Source of the DNA: Tannerellaceae bacterium
Lineage (GTDB): Bacteria; Bacteroidota; Bacteroidia; Bacteroidales; Tannerellaceae
Reading direction: 5' to 3'
Assembly: GCA_031270665.1 (NCBI GenBank)
Contig: JAISXD010000050.1
Span: forward strand, 16,320 to 80,319
DNA length: 64,000 nucleotides
How positions within the stretch are numbered: position 1 is the stretch's first letter; each line of letters starts with the position of its first letter. Position numbers and translations under genes: made by a program. Positions 23,968-32,923 of this stretch are shown here, piece by piece. Under the pieces are notes generated by a model. That model was not told where the DNA came from and made no database searches. It saw only the letters and a program-made list of their open reading frames with translations.

Positions 23968-25437
23968 ATGCGTAATCAACTACTCTGCCTGCTTGTCTTG
24001 TTCTTATCGGGAGCCTGTTCTCATTCTCCGGTTAAGGTGGATGAAGAACTCAATCAATTGCCGGAGCTGTTTCCCGATTATACCGGTTGTACCATTCCGC
24101 CTAATATCGCCCCATTGAATTTTACACTGGCAACAGCATACGACGAGGCGTATGCCGTTTTTTCCTGTGCCGGTAAAGAATGGGAAGTGAAAGCAGGCAG
24201 GGAACAATTTACATTTCCGGTTTCGAAATGGAGAAAATTCCTGCAGCAGTCAAAAGGTGCCGCTATCCATGTAAAGATTACAGTTAAGAAAGATGGGAAA
24301 TGGATAGGATATCGTCCTTTCCGGTTACCCGTAGCGCTGGAACCGGTAGACGCTTATATTGCTTACCGGCTGATAGAGCCGGGCTATGAGTTATGGAATC
24401 AGATGGGTATCTATCAACGGAATCTTGAAAACTACACCCAAAGCCCGATTATCGAAAATAAGATGACAAACAATGGCTGCATGAACTGCCATTCGTTTTG
24501 TATGCAGAATCCTGCGAAAATGCTGTTTCATCTCCGGGGCTCGTTAGGATGTACCATTTTGCTGGACGGGGATAAGATAGAGCGGTTAAATACAAAAACA
24601 GGCCAAACCATGTCTGCCTTAGTCTATCCCTCTTGGCATCCCGGCGGGCGGTATATCGCTTTTTCGGTAAACGACACGAAACAGGCTTTTCATATGCATA
24701 GCCGGAACCGTGTGGAAGTATACGATTATAAATCGGATGTAGTAGTATACGATATAGAGAAACATGAAATCATCACAACACCTTCACTGTTTTCCGAAAG
24801 CCGGATGGAAACATTCCCTGCCTTTTCGCCCGATGGCAAAACGCTTTATTTCTGTACTGCCGATACATGCGCCATGCCCGATAAATTTACAAAAGTGAAA
24901 TACAGCCTTTGTTCGGTTGCTTTCGACCCGGAAATCCGCCGGTTCGGTACGGTTGCAGATACGTTATTTCATGCAGGGGAAAGTGAGATGAGCGTTTCAT
25001 TCCCCCGTGTTTCGCCCGACGGCAACTATCTTATGTACACAAAAGCCGCTTATGGAAACTTCTCTATTTGGCATAAAGACGCAGATTTGTGGCTGATAGC
25101 GCTTGCTTCGCGAAAACATTTTCCATTGGAAACAGCCAATAGTCAGGATGTGGAAAGCTATCATTCATGGAGTAGTAACAGCCGCTGGGTTGTATTCGGC
25201 AGCCGTCGCCTGGACGGTTTGTATACCCGCCTCTATATTGTTTATATAGATGCCGGCGGGCAGGCAGGAAAACCTTTCCTTGTTCCACAGAAAAAGGTGA
25301 GCTTCTATCATGATTTCATGAAATCGTATAATATACCGGAATTTATAACCGGGAAAGTGAGAGAACAAGGATACCGGATCGGGCAAACAGTCAAAAAAGA
25401 AAAGGGGACAGATGTTTCATTTGCTGAAATGGAATAA
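23968..25437 (+). CDS. TolB-like beta-propeller lipoprotein with one heme c motif
   Basis: The 489-residue protein has a lipoprotein signal (LVLFLSGACSHS, cysteine near residue 17). A single CMNCH motif, matching the CxxCH covalent heme c site, sits near residues 172-176 inside NNGCMNCHSFCMQNP. PD40/TolB-type propeller blades follow (YPSWHPGGRYIAFSVND, FPAFSPDGKTLYFC, FPRVSPDGNYLMYTKA, SYHSWSSNSRWVVFGSRRLDG). It is probably a periplasmic outer-membrane lipoprotein. The heme site is suggestive, not proven; the extra cysteine in SFC could instead form a disulfide. It is coupled to the DUF6057 gene. Confidence 0.78.
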   Translation: MRNQLLCLLVLFLSGACSHSPVKVDEELNQLPELFPDYTGCTIPPNIAPLNFTLATAYDEAYAVFSCAGKEWEVKAGREQFTFPVSKWRKFLQQSKGAAIHVKITVKKDGKWIGYRPFRLPVALEPVDAYIAYRLIEPGYELWNQMGIYQRNLENYTQSPIIENKMTNNGCMNCHSFCMQNPAKMLFHLRGSLGCTILLDGDKIERLNTKTGQTMSALVYPSWHPGGRYIAFSVNDTKQAFHMHSRNRVEVYDYKSDVVVYDIEKHEIITTPSLFSESRMETFPAFSPDGKTLYFCTADTCAMPDKFTKVKYSLCSVAFDPEIRRFGTVADTLFHAGESEMSVSFPRVSPDGNYLMYTKAAYGNFSIWHKDADLWLIALASRKHFPLETANSQDVESYHSWSSNSRWVVFGSRRLDGLYTRLYIVYIDAGGQAGKPFLVPQKKVSFYHDFMKSYNIPEFITGKVREQGYRIGQTVKKEKGTDVSFAEME

Positions 25438-25531
25438 AAAGACACCATACTGAAAAAAAAATTTGTTACGTAGAAACAGTGCGCAGCACCGCCTGATCTT
25501 TGTAATGTTAAACAATTTAAAGAGTGTCGTT

Positions 25532-27043
25532 ATGAAATTTAATGTTACAAACAAAGGAATGGACAAGGTGCTAAACCACGAAGGCGCCCCTGCTTATCGC
25601 TTATCGGCAGAATTGAGTTTGTATTCAGCCGTTGTTACCTCTTTGCAGAGTGATTTTTTTTATGAAAAGGCTGAACGCCGGCGGATATGCGAATTAATTG
25701 CGCAGAGCGAGCCCTTGTTCGTTGCACAGTTGGCCGTGTATGCACGTACGAAGATGAATCTGCGCTCCGTGCCGTTGGTTCTGGCTGTTGAATTGGCCAA
25801 AGTACATAAAGGCGACGACTTGTTATGCCGGATGGTGTCCCGGATTGTACAACGCGCCGATGAAATCACCAAATTATTAGCGTATTATCAAGTAGCTAAC
25901 AATAGAGGTGGTTTTAAAAAGCTGAATCGTTTGTCAAAGCAATTACAAGCCGGCTTACAGGAAGCGTTTAACCGCTTCGATGAATATCAGTTTGCCAAAT
26001 ACAACCGTGATACGGCCGTAGGCCTGCGCGACGCCTTATTCCTGGTTCACCCGAAAGCAAAAAATGAAGAACAGCAGATGTTGTTCAACAAAATAGTGAA
26101 GGATATGCTTGAAACCCCTTATACATGGGAAACGGAATTATCGGCAGTAGGCCAGGTGAAGTATGCCGACGACGCTAAAAGAGCGCTTGCTTTCCGCGCC
26201 AAATGGGAAGAACTGATTGACAGCCGTAAAATGGGTTACATGGCATTGATGAGAAATTTGCAGAATATCATGGAAGCAAACGTTTCTTCCGAACATATGA
26301 CAAAGGTTTGCGTTTCCTTGTCTTCGGCAGAGGCGGTAAGGAGATCCAGACAATTACCGTTCCGTTTCTTGTCGGCTTATCGTGAAGTTTCCCGCGTGCC
26401 TTCCCTTTATGCCGGCCGTATCATGGATGCTTTGGAAGAAGCGGTTTGGGTGTCGACTGAAAACATAGCCGGTTTCAATGAAAACACAAATGTTCTGCTG
26501 GCTTGCGACGTGTCCGCTTCCATGCAAAAGCCGGTGTCGCCCAAAAGCAAGGTGCAACTGTATGATATTGGTTTAATGCTGGCCATGTTGCTTAAGTCAC
26601 ACTGCAAAAATGTGATATCGGGTATGTTTGGCAGTTCATGGAAAGTAATGAATATGCCCTCCAAAAGTATATTAAGTAATGTAGACGCCTTTTACCGCCG
26701 TGAAGGGGAAGTAGGTTATGCAACAAACGGCTACCTGGTTGTTGAATATCTTCTGGAAAAGAATATCCGGATGGATAAAGTGATGATATTCACAGATATA
26801 CAATTATGGAACAGCGTTGGTGATACACTAATATGGCCTCTTTGGCGAAGGTATAAGAACAGGTATCCAAGTAGCCGGCTGTACCTTTTCGACTTAGCCG
26901 GATATGGCACTACTCCCTTGAATGTAGCGGAAGTCGAAGGCGTTTACCTGATAGCCGGCTGGTCTGATAAAATATTTAATGTTTTATCCGCTTTGGAAAA
27001 TAACGAGAGCACGTTATCGGAAATCCGGGGAATGACCGTTTAA
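25532..27043 (+). CDS. Ro60/Rsr-like TROVE-domain RNA-binding protein
   Basis: The 503-residue cytoplasmic protein starts MKFNVTNKGMDKVLNHEGAPAYRL. Residues about 1-330 form the HEAT-like TROVE ring (LYSAVVTSLQSDFFYEKAERR, QLAVYARTKMNLRSVPLVLAVELA, AKYNRDTAVGLRDALFLVHPKA), and residues about 335-503 a von Willebrand A domain with the metal site DVSAS (VLLACDVSASMQKP), then ATNGYL and IFTDIQLWNS. Ro60 proteins bind misfolded RNAs and Y RNAs and, in bacteria, work with exonucleases. I looked for a Y RNA in the adjoining gaps and saw none. The start was chosen because upstream in-frame codons are unlike the family. Confidence 0.88.
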   Translation: MKFNVTNKGMDKVLNHEGAPAYRLSAELSLYSAVVTSLQSDFFYEKAERRRICELIAQSEPLFVAQLAVYARTKMNLRSVPLVLAVELAKVHKGDDLLCRMVSRIVQRADEITKLLAYYQVANNRGGFKKLNRLSKQLQAGLQEAFNRFDEYQFAKYNRDTAVGLRDALFLVHPKAKNEEQQMLFNKIVKDMLETPYTWETELSAVGQVKYADDAKRALAFRAKWEELIDSRKMGYMALMRNLQNIMEANVSSEHMTKVCVSLSSAEAVRRSRQLPFRFLSAYREVSRVPSLYAGRIMDALEEAVWVSTENIAGFNENTNVLLACDVSASMQKPVSPKSKVQLYDIGLMLAMLLKSHCKNVISGMFGSSWKVMNMPSKSILSNVDAFYRREGEVGYATNGYLVVEYLLEKNIRMDKVMIFTDIQLWNSVGDTLIWPLWRRYKNRYPSSRLYLFDLAGYGTTPLNVAEVEGVYLIAGWSDKIFNVLSALENNESTLSEIRGMTV

Positions 27044-27052
27044 CTTGTAAAA

Positions 27053-27076
27053 AAAGGTGGCCCGCAAGCCACCTTT
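27053..27076. terminator. Bidirectional terminator between the TROVE gene and rprY
   Basis: A perfect 9-bp stem (AAAGGTGGC at 27053-27061 with GCCACCTTT at 27068-27076) closes a CCGCAA loop. It is flanked by a long A run on the left, giving an eight-T tract for the minus strand, and by TTTCCCTTT on the right. It ends both convergent genes, more strongly for rprY. Confidence 0.8.
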
Positions 27077-27093
27077 CCCTTTATATTATAATA

Positions 27094-27828
27094 TTATAAT
27101 ATCTGCATTCCTTCTTCTTTGGCCGACTGGTCTTCCCCGGAAGGAGTAATGAGTTTATAACCCTTCCCGTGAATGTTGATAATTTCAATGGAGGGGTCGT
27201 CTTTCAGTAATTTACGCAGTTTGGTTATGTACACGTCCATGCTGCGGGCATTGAAGTAATTATCATCTACCCAGATTGTTTTAAGCGCGTAATTACGTTC
27301 CAGTATTTCGTTGGCATGCGCACAAAGAAGGCTCAGTAATTCACATTCTTTTGTAGTCAATTTGGTCGCTTTTTCACCGATGGAAAGCGTTTGTTTTTGG
27401 GTATCGAACAGGAAGTTCCCTAGTTTATAAAATGGGATATCTTTCAGCTTCTTCCCTTTTACACGGCGAAGGATTGCTTCGATGCGGAGCAATAGTTCTT
27501 CCATGCTGAACGGTTTCGTCAGGTAATCGTCAGCGCCAATCTTGAATCCTTCCAATATATCTTCTTTCATTGTTTTTGCCGTAAGGAAAATAATAGGTAT
27601 TTCGGGATTGATGGAGCGAATTTCCTGTGCCAACGTGAATCCGTCTTTTTTAGGCATCATAACATCAAGTACGCAGAGGTCGTATTTACTTTTTGTAAAT
27701 CCTTTGTAACCGGCTTCTCCATCGGAGAACAGATCGGTGATATAACCTTTCGCTTGCAGGTATTCTCTTAATAACATGCCAAGGTTCTCATCGTCTTCGC
27801 AAAATAAAATTCTCAGTTTTTCTTCCAT
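27094..27828 (-). CDS. rprY: Response regulator, OmpR family, RprY-like
   Basis: The 244-residue regulator has a receiver domain (ILFCEDDENLGMLL, phospho-accepting aspartate 55 in LCVLDVMMPKKDG, LTAKTM, lysine in YLTKPFS) and an OmpR-type winged helix (LTTKECELLSLLCAHANEILERNYALKTIWVDDNYFNARSMDVYITKLRKLL). All phosphorylation residues are present. It starts two bases after the kinase gene, in a two-gene operon. Sequence and order match RprX/RprY of Bacteroides, a general stress/oxidative two-component pair. Confidence 0.88.
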   Translation of the reverse strand: MEEKLRILFCEDDENLGMLLREYLQAKGYITDLFSDGEAGYKGFTKSKYDLCVLDVMMPKKDGFTLAQEIRSINPEIPIIFLTAKTMKEDILEGFKIGADDYLTKPFSMEELLLRIEAILRRVKGKKLKDIPFYKLGNFLFDTQKQTLSIGEKATKLTTKECELLSLLCAHANEILERNYALKTIWVDDNYFNARSMDVYITKLRKLLKDDPSIEIINIHGKGYKLITPSGEDQSAKEEGMQIL

Positions 27829-27830
27829 AA

Positions 27831-29390
27831 CTAACTTTTTATAAGAGGTAAAGTAATAATAAATTTCGTTCCTACATTTCCGGCTCCGTTTTCGGCGCGG
27901 ATACTTCCTTTATGGTCTTCTACAATTTTACGGACATAGGCAAGGCCTAATCCGAATCCTTTTACGTCGTGGACATTGCCGGTCGGAACCCGAAAAAAAC
28001 GGTCGAATACCTTTTTATGGTATTCTTTTTTTATCCCGATTCCATTATCTTCAATGGATATGAGCAATTTGTTGTTGTCATTCCATGTCTTAGCCGTTAA
28101 TTTTAAAGGCACATCCTGTTGGCGGTATTTCACGGCGTTGTCCATTAAATTGAACAACACGTTTGTAAGATGCATCTCATCCACATAGATAGCCGAATAG
28201 ATTGCTTCCAGATCAATATCTAAGGTGCCTCCATATTTTTCTACTTTTAGTACAAAGGTATTGGCAATGTTCGCTATCAAATCGTTTGCATCTACTTCTT
28301 TTAAATTAAGCGCTGCCCTTTGGCGTTCAAACAGCGACATTTGCAATACCTTCTCAACCAGAAAGCCCAGCCGTTTGGTTTCGTCATTGATAACGCCTGA
28401 TATATGTTTGAATACATCGGGGCTTTTGGTAATATCCGAATCTTTCAACATTTGCGAGGCAAGCGATATGGTAGAAACCGGTGTTTTCAACTCATGCGTC
28501 ATATTGTTGATAAAATCATTTTTCATCTCGGATAATTTCTTTTGCCGGAATACAATATATAATGTAAAAGTGAAAGTAGCCAATAGCATCAGGGAGAAAA
28601 TAACAGATGGTACGATAAATGATACTTCACTGTAAATATAATCCTGCTTGGTAGGAAAATAGACCCTTAAATAGTTTTGCCTGGAGGGAGGGTCGTTCGG
28701 AAACAATACGGCGGTCAGAATATCCGAGGCAATCGGCTGTTTTTGAATCTCTCCACTCTGATAAACGGTATTCCCGTCTTTGTTGATAACAGAAAAAACA
28801 AAAGGCAGATTTAAACTGTTATTCACAAATTCTGTTTTCAGATAGGTGTTTAAGTGCTTGAAATCGATACGTTCTTCTATCGGTTTGAGGCTCGAAGTAT
28901 TCATCATGCTGATTACTACTTCATTGATTAAGTCGATGTTGTATAAATACTGGCGTTTATACGCATCGGCCAATTCTTTCGACCGGGCTACAATATTACT
29001 TGGCGATTGTTTTTTTAGCAGGGAAGATAAGGGTTGTGATTGTGTATTGCTGAAACTGTGCAATTCGATGCGTTGCATCGTGCCGTTTGAATCTTTTATT
29101 TGTAACTGGTAACTTTCCTGGCTGTTGAATTGCCGGATTTGTTGTGGATTGTATGTGTTTTGATGCGGGTAGTTGCCCAATACTTTGCTCAAATCGTCTT
29201 CCACATATTTGCGCGTTTCATCAAGTTCAAGATTATGGGAAACCTGAAATAAACATTTTTTCACGGTTTCATTGAATTGTTCGCTGCGTGTTTTAAGTAT
29301 TTCGCTTACATAGTTTAATTGCAAATAGAGTAAACCTGCAAAAGCGAATGCCATCACAACAGCCAATAACCAAATTGTAGACTTCCTCAT
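27831..29390 (-). CDS. rprX: Sensor histidine kinase, RprX-like
   Basis: The 519-residue kinase starts MRKSTIWLLAVVMAFAFAGLL, a first membrane segment that matches the family, so 29390 is preferred over an in-frame ATG 60 bases earlier. A periplasmic region of about 240 residues follows, then a second segment (SVIFSLMLLATFTFTLYIVF). The catalytic core is complete: H-box NNMTHELKTPVS, N-box NVLFNLMDNAVKYR, G1 SIEDNGIGI and G2 GFGLGLAYV. It is a useful contrast to the degenerate kinase domain of the PUL regulator in this window. Confidence 0.87.
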   Translation of the reverse strand: MRKSTIWLLAVVMAFAFAGLLYLQLNYVSEILKTRSEQFNETVKKCLFQVSHNLELDETRKYVEDDLSKVLGNYPHQNTYNPQQIRQFNSQESYQLQIKDSNGTMQRIELHSFSNTQSQPLSSLLKKQSPSNIVARSKELADAYKRQYLYNIDLINEVVISMMNTSSLKPIEERIDFKHLNTYLKTEFVNNSLNLPFVFSVINKDGNTVYQSGEIQKQPIASDILTAVLFPNDPPSRQNYLRVYFPTKQDYIYSEVSFIVPSVIFSLMLLATFTFTLYIVFRQKKLSEMKNDFINNMTHELKTPVSTISLASQMLKDSDITKSPDVFKHISGVINDETKRLGFLVEKVLQMSLFERQRAALNLKEVDANDLIANIANTFVLKVEKYGGTLDIDLEAIYSAIYVDEMHLTNVLFNLMDNAVKYRQQDVPLKLTAKTWNDNNKLLISIEDNGIGIKKEYHKKVFDRFFRVPTGNVHDVKGFGLGLAYVRKIVEDHKGSIRAENGAGNVGTKFIITLPLIKS

Positions 29391-29616
29391 ATCAACGATC
29401 CTATATCTTAAAAGAGTAACAAATAAAGCATCTTTTGGTTTAATATTCACATAAAAAAAGTAAAAAATGAGGCTTTTATCTGTTAATAATATATTATATT
29501 CGTAGATGTTTTATTTCTTAATCCTTTGTGTAGCAATAAATTATTGTGATAGTGGTATGGAGATTGAATGAAAAAGAGAAATGAGAAGTTTAAAATAACA
29601 GAAAGGATATTTGTGT

Positions 29617-29943
29617 TTAACGGATTGCTACTTTACGGACAGTTTCACCGATGCGGACAATATAATATCCTTTTGCGATGTTTACAGTGTATTCTCCGGA
29701 AGATTGCGTCATCTCAATTTCCACTACCTTTATACCTACTACACTATATATTTCGAGTTTACTTCCAATCGGAGCATTCGTTACTTTTATACGGTTATCA
29801 ATAGCAACTACTTCGACGGTAGGCTTTTCGGGCGTTTTTTTTGTGGCATAAGCCGTCCCGTTCGTTTGCCGGGCATGCGCAGAAACCAAACCAACACCTG
29901 TGCTTAACACGAATACCATGAAAATATAAAAAAACGCCTTCAT
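29617..29943 (-). CDS. Small secreted protein made almost only of a T9SS-type C-terminal domain
   Basis: The 108-residue protein has a signal peptide (MKAFFYIFMVFVLSTGVGLVSAHA), a short linker, and then IKVTNAPIGSKLEIYSVVGIKVVEIEMTQ and AKGYYIVRIGETVRKVAIR, the pattern of T9SS type A sorting domains. There is no room for a passenger enzyme. It could be a decoy or structural cell-surface protein, or a small fold that uses the same beta-sandwich. A TACATTTG promoter element precedes it. Confidence 0.72.
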   Translation of the reverse strand: MKAFFYIFMVFVLSTGVGLVSAHARQTNGTAYATKKTPEKPTVEVVAIDNRIKVTNAPIGSKLEIYSVVGIKVVEIEMTQSSGEYTVNIAKGYYIVRIGETVRKVAIR

Positions 29944-29964
29944 GTTTCAAGTCCTAAATTGACA

Positions 29965-29972
29965 CAAATGTA
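29965..29972 (-). promoter_or_regulatory. -7 element for the small sorting-domain protein
   Basis: The minus strand reads TACATTTG, an exact TAnnTTTG match 22 bases before the start codon. Confidence 0.55.
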
Positions 29973-30035
29973 AAAAGTTTTCTTGAAATGATTGCTATAA
30001 CGAATTGATAATTTGCAACGTTACTGTAAATTCTG

Positions 30036-30257
30036 TTAATTTTTACCGGTGTTCTTCCTTTCGTTTTTTATTTTCTCCCGTGATTTGAACCGTTTAATCT
30101 GGACATGCCGTAATAAGAAAATTGCTCCTAAGGTAAGAACGATGACAAGGCAATATTGAGTCCAGCCGATATCCGGTTTATTACCGGGCCAGCCAATCAC
30201 ACTCATCACAAGTAAATAGATAAGGAGTACAGCGCTGGTAATGTTTATTTTTTTCAT
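30036..30257 (-). CDS. Small two-segment membrane protein, unknown function
   Basis: The 73-residue protein has hydrophobic segments at about residues 8-22 and 34-50 and a strongly basic tail (HVQIKRFKSREKIKNERKNTGK), so it is probably an inner membrane protein with a cytoplasmic positive C-terminus. I do not recognise a family. An exact promoter element (TATATTTG) 20 bases upstream supports it being a real gene. Confidence 0.6.
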   Translation of the reverse strand: MKKINITSAVLLIYLLVMSVIGWPGNKPDIGWTQYCLVIVLTLGAIFLLRHVQIKRFKSREKIKNERKNTGKN

Positions 30258-30276
30258 CTTTATTGATTATAGGATG

Positions 30277-30284
30277 CAAATATA
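30277..30284 (-). promoter_or_regulatory. -7 element for the small membrane protein
   Basis: The minus strand reads TATATTTG followed by CATCC, an exact consensus match 20 bases before the start of the 73-residue protein. Confidence 0.5.
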
Positions 30285-30304
30285 CATAAATTACCCGATT
30301 ATTA

Positions 30305-30400
30305 TGCAAGGCCCAAATTTCCGTGCCGGGCGTTGCACACATGTATGCAAGTCTCAAATTTTCGTTCTGAGTGTTGCACACATGTATGTAATGCTCAAAC
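30305..30400. repeat. 41-bp tandem hairpin repeat, two full units and a partial third
   Basis: Units at 30305-30345 and 30346-30386 share TGCAAG..CAAATTT.CG.. and end with GTTGCACACATGTA; a partial third unit runs to about 30400. Each full unit folds: TGCAA with TTGCA outside, and inside GCCC/GGGC in unit 1 or CTCA/TGAG in unit 2. One inner pair changes from C-G to T-A between units. It sits downstream of the PUL's last gene and upstream of the small membrane protein. Confidence 0.7.
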
Positions 30401-30450
30401 CCGCCGGGATGCCGCAGAACGCATAAATGCGTTAAAGCGGAATAGATTAG

Positions 30451-32913
30451 TTATTCCGGATAAAACACATATTCTTTTCCGGGTTCGGTTTGTATGTCAT
30501 ATTCAATTGCCTGAGGTACGGACGGCGGGTTTAAGACGGCCTTTTCGGAGATGAGCGGGCGGGGAATTTCAGGCGTTTTAAAAAATATGTTCGGATTCTC
30601 GCCGTCGGATTGTTTTAAGGCGGCACCTGTTGCTGACACCAACGGAGTTGCCGTGCGTATGCGCAGGTTGCCGCCTAAAGACGACTTTACTTTCAATGTC
30701 CGGACTTTTCCATTCTTCCATGTTATGTCTGTCTGAAATCCTCCTCTGGCCCGTAAGCCGCTGACCTCCCCTTTGCTCCATACATCGGGGAGGGCGGGCA
30801 GGATATGGACAGCGCCATCGTGGCTCTGTAGCAGCATCTCTGCAATTCCGGCCGTACACCCGAAATTACCGTCTATCTGGAAAGGCGGATGGGCGTCAAA
30901 CATATTGGCATACGTCCCCCCGCCTTTATAATCTGTCTGGTGATTATCCGTCAGCCTCAATTGTTCGGTGATGAGTTTATGCGCCCGGTTGCCGTCCATA
31001 AAACGTGCCCACAGGCATACTTTCCAGCCCATAGACCAGCCGGTAGCGGGGTCTCCGCGGTAATTTAGCGACGTCCGTGCGGCGTCGAACAGTTCGGGCG
31101 TACGGTAAGGGGAGATCAGGCCTGCCGGATAGACGCCATACAGGTGCGATACATGCCGGTGTTTATCGTCCGGATCGTCCCAGTCATACATCCATTCCTG
31201 CAATTGCCCGTATTGGCCGACTTGCATCGGAGCCAGCCGCTGGCGGGTTTGCCTCAGCGTGTCGGCAAAGGCGTCGTCGATTCCCAGTACTTCTGTTGCT
31301 GCAATCAGGTTTGTAAAGAGTTCAAACAGCAGTTGGTTATCCATGGTTACCCCTGCGGCATTCGTTGTTCCGGTTTCCCTGTCGAATGAGTTTTCCGGCG
31401 AACAGGAAGGAGATACCACCAACCAGTGATTTTCCGGTTCTTCTATCAGGAAATCAAGGAAAAATTGCGCCGCTCCTTTCATCATCGGATACACCTCGGC
31501 CAGATACGCCTTATCTCCCGAATACATATAATGTTCCCACAAGTGCCGGCTAATCCAGGCGCCTCCCGACGGCCACATACCCGAACCGGCAAAGTCTATC
31601 GCCCCGGTAGTGCGCCATATATCCGTATTATGGTGCAATACCCATCCTCCGACGCCGTACATGAGGCGGGCCGTACGGGCTCCTGTTTCGGCAACTTCTT
31701 TTGCCATTTGAATAAACGGCTGGTGCAGTTCCGGCAGATTCGTTATTTCTGCCGGCCAATAATTCATCTCTGCATTGATGTTTGTGGTATATTTACTGTC
31801 CCAGGGGGCTTCCATCAGGTCGTTCCATATTCCCTGCAGGTTTGCCGGCTGATTGCCCGGCTGCGAGCTGGAGATAAGCAAATAGCGTCCGAATTGAAAG
31901 TACAGGGCAGCCAGATGAGGGTCTTTAACGTTCGCAAACTCAAGAATACGTACATCGGTAGGTTTGTTGAAGGCTTCCGTTACTCCCAGGTATAACTGTA
32001 CACGGTCAAAGTATTGGCGGTAACAGGCCGTATGGGCGGCCTTCAATGTTTTGTAATCTTTCTGCAAAGCCTGCTGCAGATATTCGCTGGTCTGTTTGTC
32101 CGGGTCGGCGCTCAGGTCGTGATAGTTCACAAAATTAGTCGCCATCGAGATATAGATGGTTACTGCGTCGGCGCCTTCAACCGTGAGGCGTCCGTCGCCG
32201 ACAATCAACCGTCCTTTTTCGGGAACTATTTTTGCCTGTGCTCCAAATTTCACGTTCCCTTCCAGCCCTTCCTGGTCGCCGGATACCCCTTTTAAGATAA
32301 GGCAATCCTCTTCAACGAATGTCTGGCTTTTTTGCAGGCTTGTAAACCAGGCTGAAAAATTGATTTTCTCTTTCTGGGAGGCCGTAATCTTCGCTATTAG
32401 TACCTGATGGGGAAAAGAGGCGAATACTTCCCTCACAAATTCTACCCCGTCTACCGTATAACGTGTGGTTGTTATCGCTTCCGAGAGGTCGAGCTCCCGG
32501 TAATAAGAGGTAGGGTTTTCATGTCCTGGAAACAGGATGTTCAGGTCGCCAACGGGTTGATACGACATGCCGTGGTTCGTTTTGCTGATTACCTTTGCCG
32601 TTGCCATCGTTTCGGCTTCCCTGTATTTTCCTTCAAAAATTAACCGGCGGATTTCAGGGAGGGCTGCCAATGCTTCCGGATTGGCATTGTCGTTGGGTTG
32701 TCCGGCCCACAGGGTTTCCTCATTCAGTTGTATCTGTTCCTGCAGCGGATTTCCAAACACCATGGCCCCTATACGGCCGTTGCCCACGGGCAGGGCTTCC
32801 ACCCATTTCCCGGCGGGCGCCCTATACCATAACTTCCAGGACGGATATTGTCTATCCGGTTGGCTGCACGAACAAACAATGAGTATCCAGCTTAGGACTG
32901 TAATTTTCTTCAT
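30451..32913 (-). CDS. GH95 family lipoprotein (alpha-L-fucosidase type), canonical active site
   Basis: The 820-residue enzyme has a lipoprotein signal with cysteine 16 (WILIVCSC), the N-terminal GH95 beta domain ([24 protein letters not shown]), and an (alpha/alpha)6 barrel. The residues known as catalytic in the family are all in place: asparagines 378 and 380 in [13 protein letters not shown], acid glutamate 507 in SPENSF, and aspartate 681 in [10 protein letters not shown]95 enzymes remove alpha-1,2-L-fucose or alpha-L-galactose by inversion. It is the last gene of the PUL, 10 bases after the GH106 gene. The lipid anchor suggests a periplasmic or surface site. Confidence 0.9.
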   Translation of the reverse strand: MKKITVLSWILIVCSCSQPDRQYPSWKLWYRAPAGKWVEALPVGNGRIGAMVFGNPLQEQIQLNEETLWAGQPNDNANPEALAALPEIRRLIFEGKYREAETMATAKVISKTNHGMSYQPVGDLNILFPGHENPTSYYRELDLSEAITTTRYTVDGVEFVREVFASFPHQVLIAKITASQKEKINFSAWFTSLQKSQTFVEEDCLILKGVSGDQEGLEGNVKFGAQAKIVPEKGRLIVGDGRLTVEGADAVTIYISMATNFVNYHDLSADPDKQTSEYLQQALQKDYKTLKAAHTACYRQYFDRVQLYLGVTEAFNKPTDVRILEFANVKDPHLAALYFQFGRYLLISSSQPGNQPANLQGIWNDLMEAPWDSKYTTNINAEMNYWPAEITNLPELHQPFIQMAKEVAETGARTARLMYGVGGWVLHHNTDIWRTTGAIDFAGSGMWPSGGAWISRHLWEHYMYSGDKAYLAEVYPMMKGAAQFFLDFLIEEPENHWLVVSPSCSPENSFDRETGTTNAAGVTMDNQLLFELFTNLIAATEVLGIDDAFADTLRQTRQRLAPMQVGQYGQLQEWMYDWDDPDDKHRHVSHLYGVYPAGLISPYRTPELFDAARTSLNYRGDPATGWSMGWKVCLWARFMDGNRAHKLITEQLRLTDNHQTDYKGGGTYANMFDAHPPFQIDGNFGCTAGIAEMLLQSHDGAVHILPALPDVWSKGEVSGLRARGGFQTDITWKNGKVRTLKVKSSLGGNLRIRTATPLVSATGAALKQSDGENPNIFFKTPEIPRPLISEKAVLNPPSVPQAIEYDIQTEPGKEYVFYPE

Positions 32914-32923
32914 TCCGGCAAAA

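Noticed and set aside
25437..25531. A Y RNA in front of the TROVE gene
   Set aside because: The gap has only a tiny GTGC/GCAC hairpin and no long stem or tRNA-like module.
30241..30554. Short open frames over the 41-bp repeat
   Set aside because: They exist because the repeat lacks stops in those frames and continue antisense into the GH95 gene.
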